Source: Desulfatibacillum alkenivorans DSM 16219 (GTDB lineage: Bacteria > Desulfobacterota > Desulfobacteria > Desulfobacterales > Desulfatibacillaceae). From it: 64,000 bases of DNA. The position numbers and the translations under genes are program-made. The notes beneath the pieces were generated by a model. It searched no databases. It saw only the letters and a program-made list of their open reading frames with translations, and had not been told where the DNA came from. The DNA is taken from positions 1-64,000 of the forward strand of contig NZ_FQZU01000020.1 of the NCBI RefSeq assembly GCF_900142135.1. The letters run 5' to 3'. This document shows, in pieces, positions 52,880 through 62,266 of the stretch (its first letter is position 1; each line of letters opens with the position of its first letter).

Positions 52880-55800
52880 TTGACTCCGGAAGAGCTCAAG
52901 GCGTGCGCCGAGGGAGGCTTCAGGGGAAGTCGAATGATGAACCGGGCGCCCTGGCCGGGTTTTGAGTCCACGGACATGGCGCCGCCGTGGTCTTCCGTAA
53001 TGATGAAGTAGGAGACGGACAGGCCGAGGCCGGTGCCTGCGCCCACGTTTTTTGTGGTGAAGAAGGGTTCAAAAACCCTTTTTCTTGTTTTTTCATTCAT
53101 GCCGGGGCCGTTGTCCTCCACTTCAATGCGGACCATGCGGCTTTGCTGGGCCGTCCTCAGCGTGATCGCGGGGGCGGCGTTGCTTGGGTCTTCAGCCATG
53201 GCGTAGGCGGCGTTGCGCAACAGGTTTAGAACAACCTGCTGAATTTTGCTGGCCTGGCACCAGGCTTCGGGATTGGACGAATCGTACTCCCTGACAATTT
53301 TAATCCGCTTGAAGTCGAATTTCTTTTTCAGGTCGTAATCGCTGGAAGCCAGTTCCACGGTCTTTTCCAGGATTTCGTTAATGGGCTGCACGGCCCCGTC
53401 CGCTTCGCTTTTTCTGCTGAAGCTAAGCATGTTGGCCACAATCTGGCCCGCCCTCACCCCGGAGCTATGGATGGAATCGATCATCCGCACCAGATTGCGT
53501 TTTTCCATATAACTGCGGATAACGTCCATGGTGACGCCGCATTCTTCCGCCGCCTGCTGGTTTTTCGGCGTTAGTTCAATGGTTCTGTTTTTCAGGACCT
53601 GGGCGTTTTGAATAATGCCGGCTAAAGGGTTGTTGATTTCATGCGCCATGCCGGCGGCAAGGCCTCCCACGGAAAGCATTTTTTCGGACTGAATCATCAT
53701 CTCTTCGATGCGGACGCGATCGGTTACATCGTCTACGCGGATGACCGCGCCCTGGATTCCGTTTGCTACAAGCGGAAAAACCGTCACATCGGAATAGCGC
53801 ACCTCGCCCTCCACCTGGCCGGTGGGTATACGGGCTTCCGTTTTAGGGGCTCTTTGGGCTATGGCCTGCCGAACCTTGCCCATTTCACGGGCCAATTGGG
53901 GGAACACATCCATGAGAAGCCGGTTTTGGGCCTGCTCTGCGCTGATGCCGGTGACCCTTTCGGCCTCCATGTTCCATTGGGTGACCTTTCCCTCCAGATC
54001 CACTCCAACAAGCACGGAAGGCATGGAGTTTACAATATTGGCCAGGAGGTTCCGCAAACGCCTGACTTCTTCCTGCGCTTTCTCCTGCTCCCGCATGTCG
54101 CTCAGCATCAGCAGCAAATGGGGCTTTTCCTCCATGACAAAGGGAACCAACTGGGCGTCCATTATAAACTTTTTTCCGAAAGTGGAGACGCCGATCATGG
54201 TGTGGCGCATAGGAATTCTATCCTTCACCACTTTTAAAGCCACCTGGTACAGGCCGGTCTCTTTCCAGGACGCGATTTTGTGGTAATTCAAAGACAGCAC
54301 TTGCTCCAGAGAGGCGCCCACCAGATCGGCCGCGGCCTGATTGGCGGTAATGCACTGTCCGCCGGGGTCGTACAAAAGGATTCCAACAGGAGATTCATAG
54401 ACAATTTTCTCATTAAAAGCCAAGGCGTTGGCCAGCTTCCTTTCATTAGCCTTTTGCTCGGTCAAATCAATGATAATGCCGCGAAACCCGGCGGGAGCCC
54501 CGTTTTTGATGACACGGGAGGAATGGATCATGATAGGCGCCCGGTCCCCGTTTTTCTTTATGGCCGCGTACTCCTGCCCGCCGATATACTCCCCGGACAA
54601 AACTCTTTGTATATTTGCTGCGGCCCGCTCTCTGTCTTCCGGCGCCAAAAAGTTCAAGGCTTGAACTCCGGAATTGGCCTCCTCCTGGGCGTACCCCAAA
54701 ACCTGGCTGACATTTTTATTGATGAAGGTCAGTGTGCCGTCCAAGTCAGCCTCAAAAACAATTTGCGGCAGGGAGTCGGCAAGGTCGCGGAATCGCTCCT
54801 CACTGGAGCGCAAAGCCCGCTCCGTTTTCCGTTGTTGTTCAATCTGCTGCTGCAGGTTTCTGATCAAGGCCCTCAACTGACTGGTCATGCTGTTGAACGC
54901 GTTGGCCAGAACGCTGATTTCATCATCGCCCTCAATGGCGACGACAGAGTCCAGGTCGCCATTGGAAATGGCATTGGCGTTGGCGCTCAACTTGTTGATG
55001 GCCCGTATGGGGCGCTTCATGGCCAAAAATATCAGGACGATGTTCGCCAGGACGCCCACAAGAATCAATCCGGCCAGATAGTATTCCATGAGCCGAAGTG
55101 GAGCAAAAGCCTCTTTGGCGGGCAGTTCCACGACAACCGCCCATTTCGTCCCCGGAATGGACGTGTATTCCCCGACCACTCTCTCTCCGTCCAGTCCGTG
55201 GTAAACGGGCTCCGGGCCTTGCGTATATTGGAGGAGTCCCAAATAGTTGGCCACGGGAGGAAAAGAACTGAGGTCCCGTCCGTGCTGCTCCAGTATTCGA
55301 GCCGGGTTCTGGTGAGCCACCAGGCGCCCCTTGGAGTTTACAATATAGGCGTATCCTGTCCCGCCAATCTCAACCTGGGAAATCTCCTGCCAAAGCCGGG
55401 CGGCGTTCAAATCCCCCAGCAAAATGTTCTTCACTTTCCCATTGATGGATTTAAGGGGGATGGCTATGGGAATGGACAAACGGCCGCTGCCTTTGGATTC
55501 GTGAAAGGAACCGATATACGCATCTCCGGTTTTCACCGCCCCGAACATCTCCGTTCTGGAAAGATCGCCCAGTTCATCATGCAAGTAGGTGTAGGTCTTG
55601 GAGACCTTGACGATTTCCAGCCCCTCGCTGTCCAGGAGCGTCAGCTCGTTAAAGGCCCCGGGCCGGTTTATCAGGATGTATTCCAGGGCGCGTTTTTGCT
55701 GTTGACGATCTATTTCACGGAGGGAAACCAGATCCGCATAAAAAAACAAATTGGAGACGGCATCCTCCACGTGCTCGGAAATCAGCCTGGCAACCTCTTT

Positions 55801-55986
55801 GGCATTGCGCATCTGCAATTCCCGGATAAGGCGCTTCTGGTTGTCCTGGGCTATATAAACCAGCCCCGCTCCCATGGCTACCATGGTTATCGCCATGGCC
55901 AGAGAGAGCGCCCATCCCAGTTTGGTCCCGAGCCGTTTATGCCAGGGGATGGTCCGGGATGTTGTTTGGCTTTGGAATGTCACCAA
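52876..55986 (-). CDS. Cache-HAMP-PAS sensor histidine kinase
   Basis: A 1036-residue membrane kinase starting at TTG 55986 (or GTG 55983), after GGAGAAGGGGAG. A membrane segment (LSLAMAITMVAMGAGLVYIA near residue 28) is followed by a periplasmic double Cache domain, a second membrane segment (AGLILVGVLANIVLIFL near 315), HAMP, and three PAS domains (about 400-520, 530-650, 660-775). HEINNPLAGI near 780 holds the phosphorylated histidine, and DNGPGMNEKTRKRVFEPFFT with GTGLGLSV forms the ATP-binding part. No receiver domain or response regulator is adjacent. It follows two paralogous binding proteins on the same strand. Confidence 0.9.
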   Translation of the reverse strand: MVTFQSQTTSRTIPWHKRLGTKLGWALSLAMAITMVAMGAGLVYIAQDNQKRLIRELQMRNAKEVARLISEHVEDAVSNLFFYADLVSLREIDRQQQKRALEYILINRPGAFNELTLLDSEGLEIVKVSKTYTYLHDELGDLSRTEMFGAVKTGDAYIGSFHESKGSGRLSIPIAIPLKSINGKVKNILLGDLNAARLWQEISQVEIGGTGYAYIVNSKGRLVAHQNPARILEQHGRDLSSFPPVANYLGLLQYTQGPEPVYHGLDGERVVGEYTSIPGTKWAVVVELPAKEAFAPLRLMEYYLAGLILVGVLANIVLIFLAMKRPIRAINKLSANANAISNGDLDSVVAIEGDDEISVLANAFNSMTSQLRALIRNLQQQIEQQRKTERALRSSEERFRDLADSLPQIVFEADLDGTLTFINKNVSQVLGYAQEEANSGVQALNFLAPEDRERAAANIQRVLSGEYIGGQEYAAIKKNGDRAPIMIHSSRVIKNGAPAGFRGIIIDLTEQKANERKLANALAFNEKIVYESPVGILLYDPGGQCITANQAAADLVGASLEQVLSLNYHKIASWKETGLYQVALKVVKDRIPMRHTMIGVSTFGKKFIMDAQLVPFVMEEKPHLLLMLSDMREQEKAQEEVRRLRNLLANIVNSMPSVLVGVDLEGKVTQWNMEAERVTGISAEQAQNRLLMDVFPQLAREMGKVRQAIAQRAPKTEARIPTGQVEGEVRYSDVTVFPLVANGIQGAVIRVDDVTDRVRIEEMMIQSEKMLSVGGLAAGMAHEINNPLAGIIQNAQVLKNRTIELTPKNQQAAEECGVTMDVIRSYMEKRNLVRMIDSIHSSGVRAGQIVANMLSFSRKSEADGAVQPINEILEKTVELASSDYDLKKKFDFKRIKIVREYDSSNPEAWCQASKIQQVVLNLLRNAAYAMAEDPSNAAPAITLRTAQQSRMVRIEVEDNGPGMNEKTRKRVFEPFFTTKNVGAGTGLGLSVSYFIITEDHGGAMSVDSKPGQGARFIIRLPLKPPSAHALSSSGVN

Positions 55987-56005
55987 GAGGCTCCCCTTCT
56001 CCTTT

Positions 56006-57289
56006 TCAATTAGCGCCTTCTTTGGGGCGCCCGCCCCCGTCCGCCCCTGAAAAAGCCGTCCAGTCTATCACCTCGGCCTGGGCAAAATTCTCCGGCCATA
56101 CAGGAATGCGCCGCCCCTGGATTATTTGCAGGATAAGCAAATTGTAGTAGATGTTTTGACCGGTCGAATCAAAGGATAGGCGAGGGGCCGGAAGGATCAT
56201 GTTTTCGCCGAAGGGCATGTCCGTTTCGGATAGGGCCTTTCTTAAGCGTTTTTTATTAAGGGACCCGGCCCGTTCCAAGGCGTCTTGGAGAACAAAAATG
56301 CACTGATAAGCCAAAATGCCGTCTCCCGTCAGGTCCCTGTGATAACGTTCGGAAAAGGCCTCATAAATGTTTCGGCCTTCAGGCAGAAACTCGGAGTGCT
56401 CCGTCAATGTGAAAAAGCCGTTCGCGTCCGGTCCAAGAGCTTTTATGAATTGATTGGAAACCATGCCGCCCGCAGCGCCTATCACTGGAATGTCCGCCCC
56501 TGCCTGCCTTAGGGCTTTAGCGATAAGAATACTGTCGTCAATGTAGGCTGCCGTCAAAATCGCATCCGGTTTCGCCGCAAGAACCTTTGCAACAATGGGG
56601 GTCATGTCCTTGACTGAATCATAACGATAGCTTTCCTCCGCCGCCAGAATCACGCCGGCGTTTTGCAAGGCCCGCTTTTGGGCCAGAGCCGACGAGGTGC
56701 CGTAGGCGGAATTTTCATGAATTAAAGCCGCCCTACGAACAGAATAGCCAATGAGCCTGTTCAGGTCCAGCAGAAAACGGACCTGATCCCTTCCGTAGTA
56801 TCGGGCTTTGGGGCTTATGCGGAAAGTATACAAAAACCCCCTTTCGGTCAGGCTGTCGGCAATGCCCGAACTCAGCAATACAGGCGTTTCCAATCTTTCG
56901 GCCGCCTCCGTAACCCTCTGGCCCACATTGCTGTGGTACACTCCGATGACGGCGCACACGCCCTCCTGGGTTATGAGCCTCTCCGCCTCCCTGGCGCCGA
57001 TCCGGGGGTCGCTCCGGGTGTCTCCGTACACCAGTTCCAGAGTGCATCCTCCCAAGGATTGCACGCCTCCGGCTGCATTTATCTTTTCCGCCGCATAGGC
57101 GGCCGCATCGCGGCATACGATCCCTGTCTCGGCGGAGGGGCCGGTAAGGGGAAAAAGAACTCCCACCCGCGCCCTTGCAGGAAGCGGGGATTGGAGGTCA
57201 CGAAAAAGCAATGCCGACATACATGCCGCGAAAACCCCGACAACCAGAATCCATGCTAAATGCCATTTCGCCTTTTGCCTGAATTGCAT
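56006..57289 (-). CDS. branched-chain-type periplasmic binding protein, paralogue 2
   Basis: A 427-residue protein with an N-terminal membrane anchor or signal (LAWILVVGVFAACMSALLF). I choose ATG 57289, preceded by AAAGGAG. The Peripla_BP_6 fold shows RVGVLFPLTGPSAETG, then AAYAAEKINAAGGVQ, then ELVYGDTRSDPRIGA. It is closely related to the next protein in order and motifs. It ends 20 bp before the kinase gene, so all three genes form one transcript. There are no liv-type permease genes, which argues for a sensory role. Confidence 0.85.
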   Translation of the reverse strand: MQFRQKAKWHLAWILVVGVFAACMSALLFRDLQSPLPARARVGVLFPLTGPSAETGIVCRDAAAYAAEKINAAGGVQSLGGCTLELVYGDTRSDPRIGAREAERLITQEGVCAVIGVYHSNVGQRVTEAAERLETPVLLSSGIADSLTERGFLYTFRISPKARYYGRDQVRFLLDLNRLIGYSVRRAALIHENSAYGTSSALAQKRALQNAGVILAAEESYRYDSVKDMTPIVAKVLAAKPDAILTAAYIDDSILIAKALRQAGADIPVIGAAGGMVSNQFIKALGPDANGFFTLTEHSEFLPEGRNIYEAFSERYHRDLTGDGILAYQCIFVLQDALERAGSLNKKRLRKALSETDMPFGENMILPAPRLSFDSTGQNIYYNLLILQIIQGRRIPVWPENFAQAEVIDWTAFSGADGGGRPKEGAN

Positions 57290-57305
57290 AATAATCAAAA
57301 CTCCT

Positions 57306-58565
57306 TTAGTGAACGCCGCCCGGCGTCTCCTCGCTGCTTGTAAAAAAGAGGCTCCTTCCCTTCCACCGTACTCCCAGCAGGGTATATTCCGGCGGCCAGA
57401 CAGGCGCCGTCTCGCCATCCTGCACCTGTACGACAAAGGAGCCCGAGTGGGCGGCCTGCCCGCTGGGTTCAAAAAAGAGCGCCGGGGCTGATAGGATCAT
57501 GTCAGGTCCGGGGAGCATATAAGTCGCGGCCAGGGCGTCCCGAATTTGCTTCTTGTCGGCTGTTCCGATTCGCTCCAGGGCGTCCTTGATAACCCAAACG
57601 CTTTGATAGGCCAATGCGCATTCTCCGGGCAATTCCTTGTGGAATCGGGCCTTAAACTCCTGATTGATCTCCCTGGCGTACGGGGCCAGCTTGGAGTAAT
57701 CCGTCATGCCGAAATATTTTTCCACGGCAGGCCCCAGTTCCTCGACAAATTGGCGGGAAATCATTGTAGCCCCCATGTTGACAAGGGGGATGTCCATCCC
57801 GCTCGCCTCCATGGCCCGGGCGGCCAACAGGCTGTCGTGGTCGTACATGGCCGTCAGGATGGCGTCCGGTTTGGCGTCCAGCGCCTTTTCGACCTCCTGG
57901 GTCATATCAACGACCCCGGCGGCGCGGTAGCTCACTTCCCCGGCAATTTCCAGGTCCGTGCTTGTCAGGTGCTTTTTCAGGGCAAAGGCGCATGCAGTGC
58001 CATAGGCCGTGTTTTCGTACAGCAGCGCCGTTTTGTGTAAGGAACGGTTTGTCAAGCGGGAAAAATCCAAGAGAAATGACACCATATCGCGGCCGAAATG
58101 CTCCGCCTTCGCCATAAGCCTGAAGGTGTATTGGAATCCTCGATCCGTAATGATGTCAGCCATGCCCGAGCTTATAATTATGGGCGCGCCCAGCCTCTCG
58201 CAAACCTTGGCCGCCGCCTCGGCCGCGCTGCTTTGATAGGCTCCTATAATGACCAAAACCCCTTCTTCACTAATCAGGCGTTCGGCCTCCCGGGCGGCTA
58301 TCAGGCTTTGCCCCCGGGTGTCGCCGTAAACCAACTCCAGGGGCTGCCCGCCCATGGACCGGACGCCTCCGCCGGAGTTTATCTTTTCAACGGCCAGGCG
58401 AATGGCCTGAAGATTGGAAAGCCCCGCCTCTTCCAGGGAGCCGCTCATGGGAAAAAGCACGCCGATTCGCAAGGGGTTTTCTACAACATTTTTCCGATTG
58501 CACGCCAGCGGCTGAAATAAAAGCATGACGACGACGAACGCACAAAATCTTTGGAATCCGGTCAT
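57306..58565 (-). CDS. branched-chain-type periplasmic binding lipoprotein, paralogue 1
   Basis: A 419-residue protein. I choose ATG 58565, preceded by GGAAGGAG. The signal ends with a lipobox-like PLAC (VVMLLFQPLACNRK). The Peripla_BP_6 region has RIGVLFPMSGSLEEAG, then RLAVEKINSGGGVRSMGG and ELVYGDTRGQSLIAAREAERL. It shares with paralogue 2 most motifs in the same order. The gap to paralogue 2 is 16 bp. A regulatory pair with the histidine kinase downstream is likely. Confidence 0.85.
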   Translation of the reverse strand: MTGFQRFCAFVVVMLLFQPLACNRKNVVENPLRIGVLFPMSGSLEEAGLSNLQAIRLAVEKINSGGGVRSMGGQPLELVYGDTRGQSLIAAREAERLISEEGVLVIIGAYQSSAAEAAAKVCERLGAPIIISSGMADIITDRGFQYTFRLMAKAEHFGRDMVSFLLDFSRLTNRSLHKTALLYENTAYGTACAFALKKHLTSTDLEIAGEVSYRAAGVVDMTQEVEKALDAKPDAILTAMYDHDSLLAARAMEASGMDIPLVNMGATMISRQFVEELGPAVEKYFGMTDYSKLAPYAREINQEFKARFHKELPGECALAYQSVWVIKDALERIGTADKKQIRDALAATYMLPGPDMILSAPALFFEPSGQAAHSGSFVVQVQDGETAPVWPPEYTLLGVRWKGRSLFFTSSEETPGGVH

Positions 58566-58786
58566 GGGTTCACTCCTTCCGCCTTTTGAGTCAGGCCCTT
58601 TGGGTGCAGTATGAATTATGCAAAATGCATGCACAATCAGACTGAGACGCCGCCAGGGAAAGCGCGAGGGCCTTTTCAGGGATTGCGTTTTTGAGGTGGA
58701 TACGCTGTTGATTTTCCGGCTGTTTTGGGTAATGTTGTTTTGTTTCCAGTCAGAGGGAGACCTTACCACATAACGGAGGTTTATAC

Positions 58787-59608
58787 ATGACCGTATACAA
58801 AGAGCAAGTGGAACAGGCGGCGGCCTGGATCCGGGAGCGATTCGGCCGCGCCCCGGCTTTTGGATTCATCTTCGGGACGGGCCTTGGGGCCAGCGTGCAA
58901 ACCCTGAAAGTGGAGACAAGCCTGGACTACGCCGACATTCCGAATTTTCCCGTGTCCACGGTCCAGAGCCATGAGGGGCGCCTTTTATGCGGGACCGCGG
59001 GGGACCAGGCCTTTGTCGCCCTCCAGGGGCGTTTCCACTTGTATGAAGGATATTCCGCCAAGCAAATCACCTTTCCCATCCGGGTCATGCAGGAGCTTGG
59101 GGTGAAAACCCTGATATTCGCCAGTGCGGTGGGCGGCCTCAATCCGGAATTCACTCCCGGAGACATAATGATTGTGGAGGACCACATCAATCTGTCGGGG
59201 GAAAACCCCTTAGTGGGCGAAAATGTCGACTCCTGGGGGGTTCGCTTTCCCGAAATGTTTGAGGCCTATGATAACGGGCTTATCCAAAAAGCGCAAAGCG
59301 CTTCGGAAAAGCTGGACATTCCGTTGCGCCGGGGAGTCTACGTGGGTTTGAAGGGCCCCTCTTTGGAAACCCCCGCGGAAATGCGCTTTTTACGCGCCAT
59401 CGGAGCGGACGCCGTGGGTCTTTCCACCGTCAACGAGGTGATAGCCGCAGTGCACGGAGGCATGAAAGTCCTGGGCTTTGCCATCATCACCAACGTCAAT
59501 GTGCCCGGCATGCTCACCCCGGCATCCATTGATGAAATCGTAGCCGTGGCGGACGCCGCCTCCCCCCGGGTGGGGGCGATAATCAACCGGGTCCTGCAAA
59601 ATCTCTAG
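58787..59608 (+). CDS. purine nucleoside phosphorylase
   Basis: A 273-residue enzyme of the trimeric PNP type. FIFGTGLGASVQTL near residue 25 binds phosphate; GRFHLYEGYSAKQITFP near 84, GLKGPSLETPAEMRFL near 188 and GLSTVNEVIAAVHGGM near 208 are family signatures. The base-contacting residue after the last is Asn in FAIITN, as in enzymes that use 6-oxopurines such as hypoxanthine and guanine. GGAGG precedes ATG 58787. It lies 35 bp before a deaminase gene, which would supply a 6-oxopurine nucleoside. Confidence 0.88.
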   Translation: MTVYKEQVEQAAAWIRERFGRAPAFGFIFGTGLGASVQTLKVETSLDYADIPNFPVSTVQSHEGRLLCGTAGDQAFVALQGRFHLYEGYSAKQITFPIRVMQELGVKTLIFASAVGGLNPEFTPGDIMIVEDHINLSGENPLVGENVDSWGVRFPEMFEAYDNGLIQKAQSASEKLDIPLRRGVYVGLKGPSLETPAEMRFLRAIGADAVGLSTVNEVIAAVHGGMKVLGFAIITNVNVPGMLTPASIDEIVAVADAASPRVGAIINRVLQNL

Positions 59609-59643
59609 CAGATGCGAAAAATAAGCCTTTAAGGAAGGATGCC

Positions 59644-60945
59644 ATGAACGCGGATATTCTTATAAAAAATGGAATCGTACTGACCATGGATGAAAATGGC
59701 GCCGTTGTGGACAAAGGCGCGGTCGTCGTCAAAGACTCCCTCATCGCCTGGATCGGGCCGGACGACCAGGCCGGCGATATTCAGGCGGAAAAGGTTCTGG
59801 ATGCGGAAGGCGGAATCATCATGCCGGGCCTCATCAACGCCCATACCCACGCCTCCATGACCTGCTTCAGGGGGCTTGCTGACGACCTGCCTCTCATGAC
59901 GTGGCTGAACGATCATATTTTTCCCGCGGAAGCCAAGCTGACCGAGGACATGGTTTACAAGGGCGCCATACTGGCCTGCGCCGAAATGATTCTTTCCGGG
60001 ACCACCAGCTTTTGCGACATGTACCTGTTTGAGGGCGCCGTGGCAAAGGCCGCCCATGACGCGGGAATGCGGGCCGTTGTGGGCGAAGTGCTGTACGACT
60101 TCCCCTCCCCCAATTACGGTCCTCTGGAAAACGGATTCGCCTACACCCGGGACTTGTTGGAGGAGTACAAGGGGAACGACCGGGTCCGTATTGCGGTGGA
60201 GCCTCATTCCCCTTATCTTTGCGCTCCGGATTTATTAAAGAAAGCCCGGGAAATTGCCGAGGAGTGGAACGCGCCTTTGGTGATTCACGCATCCGAATCG
60301 GAAAACGAAGTCGCACAGATTAAGGAAAAGTACGGCTGTACGCCTATTGAGCATCTGGCCAAAATCGGCTTTTTATGCCCCAGGCTTATGGCGGACCATT
60401 GCGTGGTTCTGACCGACAACGACATCAGCTTGCTGGCGAAAAATGAGGTGAAGGCGGTGCACAACCCGGAAAGCAATATGAAGCTGGCTTCCGGCATTGC
60501 TCCGGTTCCGGCCCTCCTGGAAGCGGGAGTATGCGTTTCCCTGGGTACGGACGGATGCGCCAGCAACAACAATCTGGACATGATGGCGGAAATGGATGCA
60601 GCGGCGAAAATCCACAAGGCGGCGGCCTTGGATCCGACGGTCATGGATGCAAAGACGGTTTTGACGATGGCCACCCAAAACGGCGCCTCCGCTTTAGGGC
60701 TGGACGGACGGTGTGGAGCCATCGAGCAGGGCAAACTGGCGGATGTCATTATTCTTGACGTCAACCGGCCCCACCTCGTACCCATGTACAATCCCATGTC
60801 TCATGTGGTGTATTCGGCGCGGGGAGGCGACGTGCGCCATTCCATCATCCATGGAAAACTGGTTATGGAGGACCGCCGGGTCCTGACCATTGATGTAAAA
60901 CAAGCCATGGCCCACGTCCGTGAGCTGGCCAAGGCCATCGCCTGA
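59644..60945 (+). CDS. mtaD: MTA/SAH deaminase-like amidohydrolase
   Basis: A 433-residue metal-dependent amidohydrolase. The metal site begins with NAHTHASMTCF near residue 66; HASESENEV near 217, DHCVVL near 247 and GTDGCASNNNLDM near 301 give the remaining ligands. The family deaminates 5'-methylthioadenosine, S-adenosylhomocysteine or adenosine to the inosine form. Paired with a phosphorylase of 6-oxopurine type, it may start a route that clears MTA via methylthioinosine. The gene symbol is tentative. Confidence 0.82.
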   Translation: MNADILIKNGIVLTMDENGAVVDKGAVVVKDSLIAWIGPDDQAGDIQAEKVLDAEGGIIMPGLINAHTHASMTCFRGLADDLPLMTWLNDHIFPAEAKLTEDMVYKGAILACAEMILSGTTSFCDMYLFEGAVAKAAHDAGMRAVVGEVLYDFPSPNYGPLENGFAYTRDLLEEYKGNDRVRIAVEPHSPYLCAPDLLKKAREIAEEWNAPLVIHASESENEVAQIKEKYGCTPIEHLAKIGFLCPRLMADHCVVLTDNDISLLAKNEVKAVHNPESNMKLASGIAPVPALLEAGVCVSLGTDGCASNNNLDMMAEMDAAAKIHKAAALDPTVMDAKTVLTMATQNGASALGLDGRCGAIEQGKLADVIILDVNRPHLVPMYNPMSHVVYSARGGDVRHSIIHGKLVMEDRRVLTIDVKQAMAHVRELAKAIA

Positions 60946-60965
60946 TTAGTCCGGAGCCCTGTAAC

Positions 60966-61850
60966 ATGACATTTAAGCAGCAACTGGAGTGCGCGACGCA
61001 GGATGGCGGAGGCGCCTATGCATGGGCCTGGAACGTTCTGCTGATTACCGTAGGCAGCCTGGTGGTGGCCATGGGATTGAAGGCCATTGCCTTGCCCCAC
61101 AATTTCGTCTCCGGGGGCATTTTCGGCACGGCCCTTTTGTTTGATTACGCAACGGGCCTGCTTTCCCCCGGCTACGGATACTTCTTGTTGAACATCCCCT
61201 TGTTCATTCTTGGCTGGCTGTACGTCAGCCGCCGATTCATATTCTATACGATATACGCGGTTGTGGTCGCCACCCTGGCCTTTGAGTTTATGCCCTGGAA
61301 TTTTCATATCAAGCAGCAGATATACGCCGCCATTGCCTGCGGAGGCATTAACGGCGCCGGATGCGGATTGGTGTTGCGCAGCCTGGGCTCCAACGGCGGG
61401 CTGGACATCATGGCCGTCATCCTGAACCAAAAATTCAACCTGGGCATCGGCAAGTTTTATTTTGCATTCAACCTGGTGCTCTTCAGCGCGGCCTCCATAT
61501 TTCTGGACATCGACCAGGTCATCGCCAGCCTCATCGTCGTCTTTGTGACCTCCGTGGTCCTGGATTATGTGCTTTCCCTCTTTAACCAGAGGAAGCTGGT
61601 TCTCATTATCTCGGAGCAAAACGAGCAAATCGCCGAAACCGTCATGAGCCTTGGCCTTGGAGCCACCTACCTGAAAGGCAAAGGCGCCTACACCGGGCAG
61701 GAAAAAGACATCCTGATGACCATCACCAATAACGTGAGGCTGAAAAGGCTGGAGGAAATCGTTTTTTGTGCGGACCCGGACGCCATTTTTATTGTGGAAA
61801 ACACCTTCAACGTTTTGGGCTCCGGTTTTTCCAAACGAAAAATCTACTGA
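60966..61850 (+). CDS. YitT-family membrane protein
   Basis: A 294-residue protein. At least five membrane segments (VLLITVGSLVVAMGLKAIAL, then LFILGWLYVSRRFIFYTIYA, and so on) precede a soluble C-terminal domain of the DUF2179 type (LGLGATYLKGKGAYTGQEKD). Relatives are found in many bacteria and are of unproven function. It follows the PNP/mtaD pair by 20 bp and shares their orientation, so it may move a purine or sulfur compound. Confidence 0.82.
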   Translation: MTFKQQLECATQDGGGAYAWAWNVLLITVGSLVVAMGLKAIALPHNFVSGGIFGTALLFDYATGLLSPGYGYFLLNIPLFILGWLYVSRRFIFYTIYAVVVATLAFEFMPWNFHIKQQIYAAIACGGINGAGCGLVLRSLGSNGGLDIMAVILNQKFNLGIGKFYFAFNLVLFSAASIFLDIDQVIASLIVVFVTSVVLDYVLSLFNQRKLVLIISEQNEQIAETVMSLGLGATYLKGKGAYTGQEKDILMTITNNVRLKRLEEIVFCADPDAIFIVENTFNVLGSGFSKRKIY

Positions 61851-61880
61851 CCCCTCAAAAAACATACGCAAGCCAAAGAA

Positions 61881-61925
61881 AAAGCCCCTGAGCCGCCTGA
61901 TATTTTGAGCGCAGGGGTTTTTTTT
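61881..61925 (+). terminator. intrinsic terminator after the YitT gene
   Basis: AAAGCCCCTG pairs with CAGGGGTTT after a 21-base loop, followed by TTTTT. It ends the PNP-mtaD-yitT unit. Confidence 0.8.
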
Positions 61926-62266
61926 AGGTCCAGAGATAAAAAAGACTTGGAAAAAAACTTGATCATACAAAGCCCCGGAGAGTATCCTGCCCTTTCTAAC
62001 GACGAATACCCCTGAGTGCGACTACACAAACCGGGCGATTTGGTTCGCAAAGCCAGTCGAACACAAAGCCAATCGGTTACTGAAGAACGAAGATAGCATG
62101 GCGGAAATAGCACAAAAAGCAACTTTGGAAACTACACTATACGTTTTAAAGCCCCCGGGATATCCATTTTCGTTAAACTTTCCCCGCGTTGCTGTTGAAA
62201 ACCGCCCGGGCTGCAAATCGCCCTCAGCCGGCATAAACCCTTTGCCCCCGCCAAAGAGACGCGACC
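61926..62266. other. intergenic region before the PAS-protein gene
   Basis: 341 bp. No gene, RNA or repeat is clear. A promoter for the downstream PAS gene should be here, but I could not define it. Confidence 0.4.
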
